A stretch of 64,000 nt of DNA from Acanthopleura granulata (GCA_016165875.1 JABBOT010000080.1:8972172-9036171), one strand, 5' to 3'; shown: positions 35,880-47,074, counted from the first letter of the stretch. The notes: generated from the sequence alone by a model not told the origin. Translations and numbers: made by a program.

Positions 35880-36025
35880 CATCCCATGTGGGGACATTCG
35901 TTAGTGATTTCCCAAACGGCAGTGATTAAACTCGAGTACTTCGTTTCCTCCACTCATGAAACTTCCAGTCACCTTATAAATGAAAAATTCTTGAGTACAG
36001 TTTTAACACACAAACAATTAAATCA
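35880..36025 (+). mobile_element. Decayed SINE-1 fragment
   Basis: Weak similarity: gtttcctccactcatgaaac and ataaatgaaaaattcttgag before an A-rich end. Confidence 0.35.
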
Positions 36026-36449
36026 ATTTCGACAAAGCAAGATTCTGCGGCGGCGGCAAAATAACCTCATTCACAAAGGCAATTTCGTTTGCATGGGATT
36101 TAGTGATTTCATTAACTAAATTGATGTAGATGAGTTTGCATGTAGCCTACTGTTAGTATTCAGGCGGATTAGTGTTATATGTAAATTTCAGTGATCGATT
36201 CCTAGTTAACTTTCTTCAAAGTGTTAATTATAGGCTTACACACGCATAATGTTGGCTCAGCCAACCCTTGCCGAAACCGAATCACGTGTACATTTAATAT
36301 ATTCACGTCGTCTTTAGGAACAATGGGCGCGATAAATCTGACTCTGATCACCCTATGAAAAATCTTCCGTTAAATCCGTTATTTGACGGACGACGGATTG
36401 CCTTATCTGTATCAGCATTTAAGTTCATTACATAAAGATGATGCTTTCA

Positions 36450-36685
36450 TGAATTTATTTATTTGTTTATTTGATTGACTTCTTGACTACTCAAGAATAT
36501 TTCACTTACACGACATTGGACGGAGGAAACCGGGCAGAGCCCGGAGGAAATCCATGACCATCAGTTTGTTGACGGACCTTCTCACGTGCAGCCGAAGAGG
36601 AAGCCAGCATGAGCTGGATTGAACGGACAGCGACCGCATTGGTGGGAGGCTAACCAACTGAGCCACGGACCCCCCCCCCCCCCCT
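36450..36685 (-). mobile_element. SINE-1, full length, with poly(C) at its head
   Basis: tttatttatttgtttatttg tail, ctcaagaatatttcacttac, accgggcagagcccgg, gagctggattgaacggac and accaactgagccacgg, ending in a C-run of about 16 at 36669-36684. Confidence 0.8.
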
Positions 36686-37347
36686 TCCTTTAATGAATAG
36701 TAATGGAGACTAAAATATGCACTTGTATACAAAGGATTTCGAAATCATGTAGCCCACGGACTACGAGTGAAATTTAAATTGTATGCCATGTCTATAACGA
36801 TTATCTTCCTTGCATCAGTTACAACGATATGGCTGCTTCTCTCTTAGGTTATACCCGTTTGCTTTAATACTTGTACATTATTTCTTACGTATTCGTTTGA
36901 AAGTTGGTTTTTTCGGTTGCTTTGGAAATGGATCTTTCGATTATCGATTCGGACCAACCATTCCTGTTTAAATATGAGAAATGTTGTATGCACGGGTGGA
37001 CATCGGACTTCACACTTGGATATAATAACATTTCAGCAGCTATAAGACAGATTTCATAAGGTTCGCTTACCTTTAATATGCATTGTTCTTGCAGCGAATG
37101 TTTAGGCAATTTATACCGGTGGAGACGAAACCACACAACACGCTACAGGACAAGCCTCTTATAACTTAAAGCCGAAACATGGATTCGAACTTGAGCCCTA
37201 GAGATTGATCATAGATCAATTGCTATACACATTAGGACAATCGTAAATTTGCAATAACTGCGACACCTCGAACACGCGAATGTCGTATTGTACTACGTAA
37301 CTTGTGATCAGCCAAAAAATAGACGAGTCGCTTAAAACATTCCAAGG

Positions 37348-37595
37348 CCAAGGGGGTTAGTGCCAGCGCGGCATTATGACCCCGTGCCTCTCAGCAATTA
37401 ATGCGGTCGATGTGAGTTGAAGTCCAGCTCATGTTGGCTTCTTCTGCCATACGTTAAGAGGCCCGCCAGCAACCTGCGGATGATCGTGCCCGGTTTCCTC
37501 CCACTATAATGTTGGCGTCGTGTAAGTGAAATATTCTTGAGAACGGCGCAAAACACCAATTAAATAAAAAAAAAAAAAATAAATAAATAAAACAT
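37348..37595 (+). mobile_element. SINE-1, full length
   Basis: Head ggggttagtgccagcgcggc, B-box region gttgaagtccagctcatg, body ggtttcctcccactataatg, tail domain gtaagtgaaatattcttgag and an A-rich end. It lies between SEL1L3 and the 3' end of CTCF. Confidence 0.85.
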
Positions 37596-37910
37596 TCCAG
37601 GATCTGGACAGCCGTGCAGTAAGGTTTAATGGGTCGGTGGGTCAAGCTCATTCACAGAACTTCACTGAAATCGGTGAGTAACTTATGTGCTGAGGCACAA
37701 ATAAACAAACCCTACCAAAAACATAACCACTTATGTGCAGAGGTGATATATGACAAAAACCATCAGGTTCAGAACATCGAGGGCCTGAACAACTTTGGAA
37801 GCAAGTCAAGAGTATTGCAGCTTTTCAGCCAATTAAAATCCCCTTAGCCAATGATGACCTTGAATTCTCATTAAGAACGAATTAAAACACTCCCTTTCAA
37901 AGAATATGTT

Positions 37911-37916
37911 TTTATT
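37911..37916 (-). terminator. Poly(A) signal of CTCF
   Basis: AATAAA on the minus strand about 420 bases past the CTCF stop at 38336, with no gene in between. Confidence 0.5.
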
Positions 37917-38335
37917 CGGAACACAACACATTTAAAGCAAAAGGTTATATATAACTTGTCTGTGGCTCCCATTTCATGTCTTGAGCACAACTGACTATAT
38001 ATGTACAAGAACAAAGAAAAACAAACAGACAGAACAAAAACGAACTCATTTATTCATATCTGCCTCTCACCAATGGCAAGAAACAAAAAAAAGTAATCGT
38101 TTAACTTTTCACCTGTCTGACAATGGAAGAAGTTCACAGATGTTGGAGGGAACAGATAATCATCTTGGAATTAACAACTTTTTAAGTTGAAGCAAAATAG
38201 TGTTTAATTCACAGATGCATAATTTGATTATATGTCTGACATCAAGTTTTATTCAATAGTGTATGTGTAATTTTAGATGTGTTTGGTAAATGTGTATCCA
38301 CAGCACATTCAGCGTTGTCGTGTTCTCTGTACATT

Positions 38336-38355
38336 TCATTTCTTCCCAGCCAATC
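38336..38355 (-). CDS. CTCF: CTCF last coding exon (tentative)
   Basis: Acceptor CCTGCAG at 38356/38357; the exon adds GLAGKK and a TGA at 38336-38338. It is chosen for its strong acceptor, correct phase and position before an AATAAA at 37911. A terminal exon this short cannot be proven from sequence alone. Confidence 0.5.
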
Positions 38356-41300
38356 CTGCAGGAAAACAAAAACAGCATTAAACTAGCCATGACCCATGGT
38401 CAATAAATAGTGTCATACATCATCTGACACGAAGTGGCTGTGGAAACATTGTCATTTCACATTCAAATGCCAGAATATAGAAAAAATTGAGCATTCAAAG
38501 TACAGTAACAAAATAATTCAAAGTGGACTGATCTCCTACAGATAGCACTGTCGACCTGAATGTTTGTGAAATTGCCTGTCTGGTTGTTTGGGAGAGTGTC
38601 TACCAGCTTTTCAGTGAAATTGCCTCCCAAGATATTTGTGAGATTCCCTATCTGGTTGATAAAGCCTACTTGTTTGTAAAATTGCCTGAACGATTGTTCG
38701 TGAAAATGCCCCATTCCCCCCTACCCCCGATGATTCTGAGATTGCCTAGATGCCTGTTTGTGAGACTGCCTACCTAGTTGTTTGTGAGATTGCCTAAATG
38801 GTTGTTTGTGAAATTGCATACCTGCTTGTTTGTGAGACTGCCTACCTGCTTGCTTTTGAGATTGCCTACCTGGTTGTTTGATTTGATTCATTTATTTATT
38901 TGATTGATGGTTCACATTGTACTCAATAATATTTCACATATGATGGTGGCCAGCATTATGATGGGAGGAAACTGGGCAGAGCCCAGAGGAAACCCACGAT
39001 CACCCGAAAGTAGCTGGCAGACCTTCTCACGTACGGCCTGAGAGGAAGCCTGCATAAGCTGGACTTGAACTCACAGTGACCACATTGGTGGGAGGCTTCT
39101 GGGTCATTGCACTGCGCTAGCACACTAACCGGCTGAGCCACGGACGCCCCTTAATGGTTGTTTGTGGGATTACCTTCATGTACCTGCGTGTTTGTGAGAT
39201 TGCATAACTGCCTGTTAGCGAGATTGCCTATGTGGATGTTTGTAAGACTGCCTACCTGGTTGTGAGGTTTCCTACCTGGTTGTGATGTTGCCTACCTGGT
39301 TGTTTGTGGGATTACCTTCAAGTACTTGCATATTTATGACATTGCCCACATGTTTGTGAGATTGCCTGCCTGTTTGTGAGATTGCCTACCTGTCTGTTGG
39401 CAAGATTGCATACCCGATTGTTTCTGGGATTGCCTACCTGTTTGTAAGATTGCCCACCTGGTTGTTTGTGACATTGCCCACCTGGTTGTGAGGTTGTCTA
39501 CCTGGTTGTGAGGTTGCCCACCTGCTTGTTTGTGATACTGCCTACCTGTTTGTTTGTGAGATTGCCTCCCTGCTTGTTTGTGATACTGCCTACTTGTTTG
39601 TTAGATTGCTTACCTGTTTGTTTAAGAGATAGCCTACCTGCCTGTTTGTGATACTGTCTACTTGTTTGTTTGTGAGATTGCCTACCTGCTAGTTTGTGAG
39701 ATTGCCTACCTGCTTGTTTGGCAGCAATTTCCAAGCGTCTTGATCTCTTAGGTGGGCTCACTTCTATCTCTGCCTTACGCTTCCGAGATCTAAAACAAAA
39801 ACAAAACACATGAGCCCTTTATATTCAGACTCTTTCAGACATCAATTTTCTCACCTGTTTTTTTTTTCTTTTCATTCTTATTGTTGTCCAGTATTATTCT
39901 CAAAAATTGCATATAACGACGATCATGTCAATTAAAATAATTTTGATTATACATCTATATGCAAATGAATGTCATGTCTTACAAATAAAATGTTGAAATA
40001 ATGAAAGAACCTTCAAGAAACTATATCAGAAATTTGCTTCAGGAGCTGAACTGGTGTTACTAAAAGATGATCTCAGCCCAGGCAAAAGTATTTTGAAGGT
40101 GACAGTCTGATATACCTGTGAACATGCATTCAACAATCAAGGCTAATTTTTTGTTTGAATAATACTCAACAATTCAAACACAATGAAAGTCAGCCTTATG
40201 GTGGGAGGAAACCAGCCTCTGCCCAGGGGAAAAGCCTTGACCAAACATAACTTACTGGTACACTCACCATTACAGTTACACCAACTGCATTGGTGAGATG
40301 TTCCTACATCATTGTTCTGCATAAGCATGTTAGCTACTCGGGCAGTTGAGACTCCCATGCTCAATGAATCATGAAGCCTCGAAATGATTTTGAAGTTTCA
40401 CAGGATATAATCATCAGGCAGTTTCTCCAACCACTCACATTATTAAGAATGACATAATCTTATTTAAATCACAGTTTTGCCCTGTATCGACCAGTTTGCC
40501 CCTGACAAAATGCTACAGGATACAGGAACACAGTCTACCCTTGTCCTGCTGCTTATTTCCAAGCTGGATCATGATACACGTATCTGTTCATTAATACCTC
40601 CATGTATAACCTATAACATTAATATGATTAAAGACCGACAGGTCAGTTTATCACGAAAAGTATCTATCTTAAGTACTCTAGATCATAAGATTTTCTTGAT
40701 GGCTGATATTTGACAGTAGTGCTAGGTCAATAGAATCAAAAGATTGAAGAATCAACAGATGGAGTGAACTTTTGTATCATATCATTTTAAAGTAAAAGAC
40801 AGCTCATGCCTGAGGCACTGTTCAATAAAATGATTACAAAATTCTCTCATGAATGAGAAAACTTGTGTTAATTTGTATTGATTTGTTGGTGAATTATCTC
40901 ATTTGAAGTGTCGAGCATGTTGCTGTCGACTGGATCTGAAGGCGCCCATGCTATTAAGCTTATGACATACTGACCGCTCAGAGAGCTATTAGACGTCAGC
41001 TGTATTTAAGCTGTGCCCGTGAACATAACATATAATAAAACATATGGACAGCACACTGTTTTAATGTTACATGTTTTAATTATAACAAGTACATGTGTGA
41101 ACAACACTGCAAAATCTTTCCGGACCATTCTATTGTGGTGAAAGTTTCTTGATCACTTCATGTTATAAATTTATATATATACTTAAGTTTACCCACAACC
41201 CTAGCAGCTTACTACAGTCTCAAGTGACAAAAGCCATTCGCTGTTGGAAGAACTGTGTCACGGCTCACACAGAATGGTGGCGTTTCATGACAGCCAGCAG

Positions 41301-44300
41301 AGCACGGTCAAATGTCAATTTCCATGACCATAGTGGCTGTTAGAAAAAATACTTCACCAAAATAAACATAATATTGTCTAATCTTTTTGGCAGACTTACA
41401 TTTGAACACACCCTGTCTTTTACTTTAAAAAAAGTAGACAAAATCCCAATCCATTGTCCACCCCAATGACTTGGTCCACTAGTTTTTTACAATGTACATA
41501 CGGTTATTTCACACACTCTAAATGACCTAAGATTTCATAAATGATTAAGTTGCTCATTCTTCCTGATTGTCATGATTGTGGGAGGTCTATTGATTGCAGA
41601 AAGGTGTTTTGAGGCTTATTTGGAAGGTACGATAACTTGCAGGAAAAATGAAAGTTTCAGCACGAAAGGTATTACTTCATGGTATTTAATTGCCAGTGAA
41701 ACTGCACTTTTCCAGGTGAAATTTTAGGTCATTTACAGCATATCCACTTAAATGTACATGTACGCTAACACATGTAACTGTAGTTCAGAGAAAGACGAAA
41801 AAAAAAAAAAAAAGAATGACAAAACTATTAAGAAACCTTTACCAGTACAACATAGACTTGCCGCCAAAGCCACAGATGAGCTGGATTCAAACATGCATTG
41901 CGATTGTTGAAACACTACTGTGAACTTTCAGTGAACAACATTCAGGGAAGTACAAGAGACACCTGGCAGACTTGGCACGCTTTGGATTTTCTAAGTGCAC
42001 ACACACACAGAACTACAAAAGGAAAATCACTTTGCCTCTCCCTCACCTTGAGCCTTTATCCTCTTGACTGTCTGGTTTAGGGCTGGCCGTGACGACAGAG
42101 GACGCCACGCCTTTGGGAGAGGATCGAGTTGTCATTCGCCCTGGGGGAGGAAGAATAGTAGTGGAGGGTGGTGTGGTCTGGGGCTTTGGTGTCTCAACTT
42201 TCACATGCACTTGTGGTGATTCCTCAACCTTCCTTTTTGAGGGACGTCCTCGACGCCTTGGAGCTGGTGCTTCTGTAAACATTTACAAGAGCTGGTGTTA
42301 CAACCACATGACAACTATTCTTTACTTACATGTTATATGTAACTCTGGTCACTTCCTTTCCCATTCTTTAAACTTCTGAAATGTGAATTTTGGATACAAC
42401 TTGATCTACATATAAGCATGAATATCTATATCAGAGATGCTTCACTGTGTGCATATTAAACTTTCCTGAAAACACCCAGTACACCACACATAGCAAATAA
42501 TTTGCCACAGAGACCCCCCCAGACACATGGTAAAAAGTACATGTACATTTCTCACTCCACATATAACATTTATCTACAATATGTTCACATGATTCATATA
42601 TAAACCAAATTATAATATACACATATAATCTCATATATTAATAAATTCTGCTAAGCCTTAAGTTATTCAATAAAGCATTAATTAGCTAATATATAACGAG
42701 TTTATATTGATTAATGAATTACAAACATCTGAGGGGATATCAGTGCATACAGATTCAAAAGCAATGTTTTTAAAACTGTAATGCTTATTGGATTGGATAC
42801 TTCATCAGAAAGTGCATGTATAATAAGTAGAATACGTTTATAGTTTGCTGCTTTTACCTTGGACAAGAGAAGGTTTTGTGGCCGCATCGCCTTCTTTCTC
42901 TTCTTGGCTCATTACTGACGTGCTTTTTTCAGCATTCTCTGAAACTGCATTAGGAGTGGTGGATTCTGGTTCCACACCCTGGGATGGTTCACTGACGCTC
43001 TCAACAACCAGAGTTGGCTCTGCTGATGTCGTCAACTCTGATGTCGTCTCCACAGCTGTTTGCTCTGATGTCGTCTCCACTGCTGTCTGCTCTGATGTCC
43101 TCTCTGCTGACTTCATTTCCTGCGATTCAAGCTCAGGGCACTCTGGGAGATCTGCAACTCTCTCACTGTTCACAGATCCAAAGGCCTGTGAGGTTTGAGC
43201 TTCAGTGCTCTTCATTTCTGGCTCTACAGGTTTCTCTGTAGACTGCATATTCAACAAAGACTCAGCTGATTTACTGGCGGTGGGAAATTTCTGGGCTTCT
43301 TTGTTATATCTGGTCCCTGAGTAACTCTTGTAATGTCTCGCCATATCTTTTAAAGGTGCATATGTCCGTGGGGCTCCATCTGATACCTCCTGAATGGTAA
43401 TTGAATCTGTGCTGTCTGTTTTCCTTGGTTTGGACACTGTTGTGTCTTCATCTTCAGATTCAAACTCAACTTGGGTTCCTGCCTCCTGGCATACTTGACT
43501 CTACCACAGAAATTACATGTACAAGCATAATGCAGTAAACCACCTACATGTAGGTCATCTTTAAAAATTACTTTCTTTGGCATATCCCTATCAAGAAGTA
43601 ATGTCAACTGGTAGGGACTTTCTTTTTTCATTCTCCGGCTAATGACAAAGATGGTGATTTTAAAGAAATTAACCACTGAGAAAATAATTACACATCTATC
43701 AATATCCCAGTAAGAAACTTTCGAGAAAGGCCTTTATAAGAAAGTCAGTCAGGTTACATCCACTGGACATATTTTTACTTGATGGCCCTACTATTGTACC
43801 TTTAATTTTGATAATGACTACATTACTCAATTTGCCCTATGGCACACATTCTATAATTCACCTTCGTTTATTTGGAGGGCATTATAAAAATGTTTCAGTA
43901 CCCAAAGCACATGTAGCTTTAGATGACCTTTACTTGCCTCTAACAAGGTTTTTCTTTTCTCACGGAAAGTTTTAGGGAAAATACAGTACATGTACGTGCC
44001 AAAAAAAAAATTAACACGGAGAGAAAAAAAAAATCATCAAATTACCAACAAAAACTTTTGACATGTTCGAGAAGGGCCATTTTCTGAAGGGTCAGTTAGG
44101 ATTCGCATAACGAACATATTGTTAAGGATGGCCTGAGAGCTTGTGTCCTCTCACATTGTGACAACAGGCAGTAAGTGCCTAACGTGAAATTTTCGACATG
44201 TTACACACAGCTGCTTTATACTATCTGGCATAAACTCTTTGTTTACTTACCTGATCCACCAGGTGTGTCTCCTGTTCAGCAGGGACAGATTCTTGGAGGT

Positions 44301-47049
44301 CAGATGTTGAGGGAGCAGATTCTGGAGGTGCTGCATCTGGATTGGTGATGTTAGTGGAGTCATTCTGCAATGGCTCGACCACTGGTTGATCAGGAATGGG
44401 CTGTTCAGGAATAATAGCTTGATCAGCAACACACGGATCTGAAAGGGATGTAACAGTTTCATCCACAGCCGTGTAAGAGTTGCCCTTCCCTCCTACTCGC
44501 ACCACTTTAACCTTGGAGATGGCAGGGGCATGGCCCATGTCCTCTGCCGAGGTGCTTACCACAGCTTCTGTGACTGAGTTCTGGAGAGTCTGCATGGCCA
44601 AGTCCACCATGGTCTCCGTGGACTTCTCGTCCACTTCACCTGAATCTTCCCCCAGGGGTTCGTCCTCCACAGGATCATCTGGGTTGATCTCTTCCACATG
44701 GCCATCCAAGTGGACAATGACCACTTGCGGGGTTTTACCAGCAGGGTTTGTCAGACGGCCCTCTTGTAACTCGGCTCGAATGTTTCTCTGAAGCATTTCA
44801 GTGGACGGTCCTTCCGTCGTCTGGAAGACCTTGCAGACATGACTGTCGGGGTCGTGAAGGGCCATGTGTCTCATCAGATTGCCCTTGTGGGCAAAGGACC
44901 TGTCGCATTCGGCACAGTAGAATAGCTTATTTTTGGGAGAGGGTGCAATGTACTCAGGTGTATGGTACAAGTTTTTGTGCCTTTTCAACAGCTGTTTTTG
45001 TCTGAAGGACTGTCCACAGCCGTCGCATTCATATGGTTTCTCACCAGAATGCGTCAGCATATGACTGTCCAAATGACGCTTTGACAAAGCTGCATACTCA
45101 CATTTATCACATTTGTAGCATTTCTCACCTTCGTGAGTGCGTACGTGCACCTTGAACTGGTAGCGATCCGGAAACGTTTGAAGACATCGTTCACACTGCA
45201 ATGGTTCTTCTGCCGTGTGCAGCTTCTGCATGTGGATTTTCAAGTCCGTCTTCCGTCCACAAGTCGTGGGACAAAGTTCACACTGAAACACGGGCTTATT
45301 GCCAGAGTGGATGAGTCGGTGAGCCTTGAGGCTATTGCTCTGAGTGAAGCGTGACTGACAGATGTCGCACTCATACGGTTTCTCTCCCGTGTGAATCCGC
45401 AGATGGCGCTTAAGCTTGTAAGCATCCGGACTGGCGTAAGGACAATGTGGACAATGGTAAGGCCGCTCACCAGTGTGAGACCTCATGTGCCGCTTGAGCT
45501 TACTCAGCTCAACACTGGCGTAATCACACTCTGTGCACTTGTGAGGCTTCTCGAACGAATGGCGGTAGCGGACATGACGAACAAGCTCCCCAGAAGTTGT
45601 GAAGCTAGACTCACACTGTCTACACTTGTGAGGCCGGAGTCCCGTGTGTGTGTTCACATGGTTCTGCAGGGAGGCTAGCGTCTTAAACCCACGACTGCAG
45701 ATACCGCATTTGTGTGGACGCTCTTGGGAATGGGATTTCATGTGGCGGGTCAGAAGGTAGCGTTTTGGACTGGTGTAATTACAGTAGTGGCACATCAGCT
45801 GGGAAGGTGAGGTAGGTGATCCAGGTTTTTTCAAGCGGATTATCTTTCTTGCGGTTCCATGTTCATCAATAATCTCTTCGATCACCTCTCGGGTATCGTC
45901 TCTTGTGAAGTCGTACACGGACATATCGACGCCTATGCCCCTTGCAGCGCCTTCGCGGTCCCCCTCTGGCTGCGACACGATCAGCACGTAGCTCACTTCA
46001 CCGCCTTGGTTTAACTCGGATGGCATGATGGTGACGGTTTGGTAACTATTCCCTGGAGTGTTCAGGATGACCTGGCCATTGGGCAAAGTTGAAACTTCTG
46101 AGGATCCCATCACTTGTATGTTCTCTGTGCTGCTCTCATCGGGGGCCTGCACTGCCACAAGCTGAGGCTGGGAACTATCAGAACTCTGTAAGGCCACGAG
46201 ATGAGCTCCATGAAGGTCGGGCTGGGAAACTGTCACGTTCTGCAGGCTGCCCAAGGCGTTGCTGGAGTTCGCCGCAACAGAGGCCAAAACTGCGACTGGG
46301 TCCGAGCCATCAATAATGGCTTTTGTTTGCACAATTTGCTGAATTTGTTCTTGAGTTGCCTGGCTCACACCACCTTCACCAGACTGAAGGGCTGCTTCAG
46401 AGAACTGAGCTATGTCCACAGTTACGCTCTCCTCTTCCATGTCAACAGCAGAATGGCCATCTGTAGCGACCATCTGAACAGTGGTTTCACTTGTTTCACT
46501 GGTGCTTGTTGTTATCACATCTTCAGGTACCTCCACTCCTGCCTGTGAAATACTTCCCTGGTCTGCAACGGCTTCAAAGTCTTCCACATGAACCTCTGCA
46601 GAGCCGGACAGCTCAGCAATCTGCGCGTGGACAGCTGACAACTGTTCAGCAGCATCAAGGATATCCTCTTTTACCGTGGTCGGTTCCACAAGGATCCCTG
46701 ACGCCTCAGGATTCATAGCAGCTTCAGCCTCAGCAGATGAGGCCACAATGAAGCCCCGAATGGGCATGGAGACAGGAACTTCAGCACCGTTTTGGTCCTC
46801 ACTAGACTGAAGAAGTGGCTGACCATCATAATAAACAGTATCGTAGTTAACAGTCTCTTGTTCTTTATGAGCAGTTGCTTCTGTCACTTCTTCTGGGCTG
46901 GCCTCAGGATGGGGGATTTGGGAGAGAGTGGCTGCTTGGAAATGAGGCTGCTCTCCTCCTTCTATCTCCTTATTGAAGCTAACCAGGTAATTTTGAATGT
47001 CCGACAAATTCTGACAGTCTGGGTTTGAATCCGCCTCTGCGCCACTCAT
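38336..47049 (-). CDS. CTCF: CTCF, 11-zinc-finger insulator and chromatin-loop protein
   Basis: Coding exons 44251-47049, 42858-43485, 42047-42272, 39710-39789 and 38336-38355; phases agree and total 3,753 nt, about 1,250 residues. The N-terminus (1-417) is acidic and Gln/Ser rich with SVYDF at residues 377-381. Eleven fingers span residues 420-732. The C-terminal 500 residues include an AT-hook-like RRRGRP (about 1148-1153) and a basic RSRKRK...KRSRR stretch. CTCF binds DNA through its central fingers, blocks enhancers and stops cohesin to set loop boundaries. The very short last exon (five codons and stop) is the least certain. At 1,250 residues it is longer than human CTCF (727), by its N-terminal region and C-terminal tail. 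Confidence 0.92.
38560..39733 (-). repeat. 24-bp minisatellite built from the CTCF penultimate-exon splice donor
   Basis: Minus-strand unit GTAGGCAATCTCACAAACAAGCAG and variants, about 35 units, interrupted by a SINE at 38886-39150. Many units keep CAG/GTAGGC or CAG/GTGGGC. The first units are in frame with the exon and open for about 200 bases, reading GRQSHKLA GRQSHKQT and so on. Divergence grows away from the exon. Confidence 0.9.
38886..39150 (-). mobile_element. SINE-1, full length, inside the CTCF donor minisatellite
   Basis: tttatttatttgattgatgg tail, ccagcattatgatgggagg, gctggacttgaactcacagt and ctaaccggctgagccacgg. Repeat units are found on both sides, so the array existed before insertion. 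Confidence 0.85.
39710..39789 (-). CDS. CTCF: CTCF penultimate exon with basic nuclear-localisation-like stretch
   Basis: Encodes RSRKRKAEIEVSPPKRSRRL, a bipartite basic pattern typical of nuclear localisation. Acceptor TTTTAG at 39790/39791, donor GCAG/GTAGGC at 39709/39710. The donor is the first of a long tandem series of donor-like sites in the following intron, in the same phase (see 38560-39733). Confidence 0.75.
40165..40365 (-). mobile_element. Decayed SINE-1
   Basis: gtcagccttatggtgggagg, ctctgcccaggggaaaagcc and actgcattggtgagatg; the conserved tail domain is lost. In CTCF intron. Confidence 0.55.
41518..41738 (+). mobile_element. MITE family 2, copy 3
   Basis: Inverted ends taaatgacctaagatttca and tgaaattttaggtcattta, which pair at 18 of 19 positions. 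Interior aggtgttttgaggcttattt matches the other two copies. It is the best preserved of the three. Confidence 0.75.
42047..42272 (-). CDS. CTCF: CTCF exon with AT-hook-like motif
   Basis: Encodes EAPAPRRRGRPSKRKVEESP and then a Pro/Thr/Ser-rich stretch. RGRP flanked by basic residues is an AT-hook-like minor-groove motif; vertebrate CTCF has a similar RRGRP in its C-terminal part. Phase 1 acceptor TTTACAG, phase 2 donor AAG/GTGAGG. Confidence 0.8.
42858..43485 (-). CDS. CTCF: CTCF C-terminal exon: Ser/Glu/Thr-rich disordered tail
   Basis: 209 codons plus one base. Begins EAGTQVEFESEDEDTTVSKP and is low in hydrophobic residues throughout. It contains a short internal duplication SEQTAVETT x2 plus a partial third unit (DNA at about 43028-43100). 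Acceptor GCCAG at 43486/43487 is in phase 0 with the main exon; donor CAAG/GTAAAA. No domain recognised. Confidence 0.75.
43560..43760. repeat. Dispersed repeat D, copy 3
   Basis: Diverged copy with ttttaaagaaattaaccact, gagaaaggcctttataagaa and gtcagtcaggt. Confidence 0.35.
43960..44135. repeat. Dispersed repeat D, copy 4
   Basis: Contains aattaacacggagag, ttttgacatgttcgagaagg, gaagggtcagttaggattcg and an end attgttaaggatggcc that is the complement of the start of copy 1, so the family may have inverted ends. Confidence 0.45.
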
Positions 47050-47074
47050 GTTGTAAATTTACATGTAGTGAGGC
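44251..47074 (-). CDS. CTCF: CTCF main exon: N-terminus and all 11 zinc fingers
   Basis: Acceptor CTGTTTCAG at 47075/47076, 25 bases of 5' UTR, ATG at 47049, donor CAG/GTAAGT at 44250/44251. Fingers (first Cys to last His) are at residues 420-440, 448-468, 476-497, 505-525, 533-553, 561-581, 590-611, 619-639, 647-667, 675-696 and 712-732. Helices of the core fingers match vertebrate CTCF closely: TSGELVRH (finger 3), SVELSKLKRH (4), DAYKLKRH (5). All Cys and His ligands are present. Finger 11 is C2H2 here, whereas in human CTCF it ends in Cys. The absence of introns in this region is unusual compared with vertebrate CTCF. Confidence 0.95.

Noticed and set aside
44480..47028. Several + strand open frames of 70-115 codons
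   Set aside because: They are antisense shadows of the CTCF main exon, without motifs.
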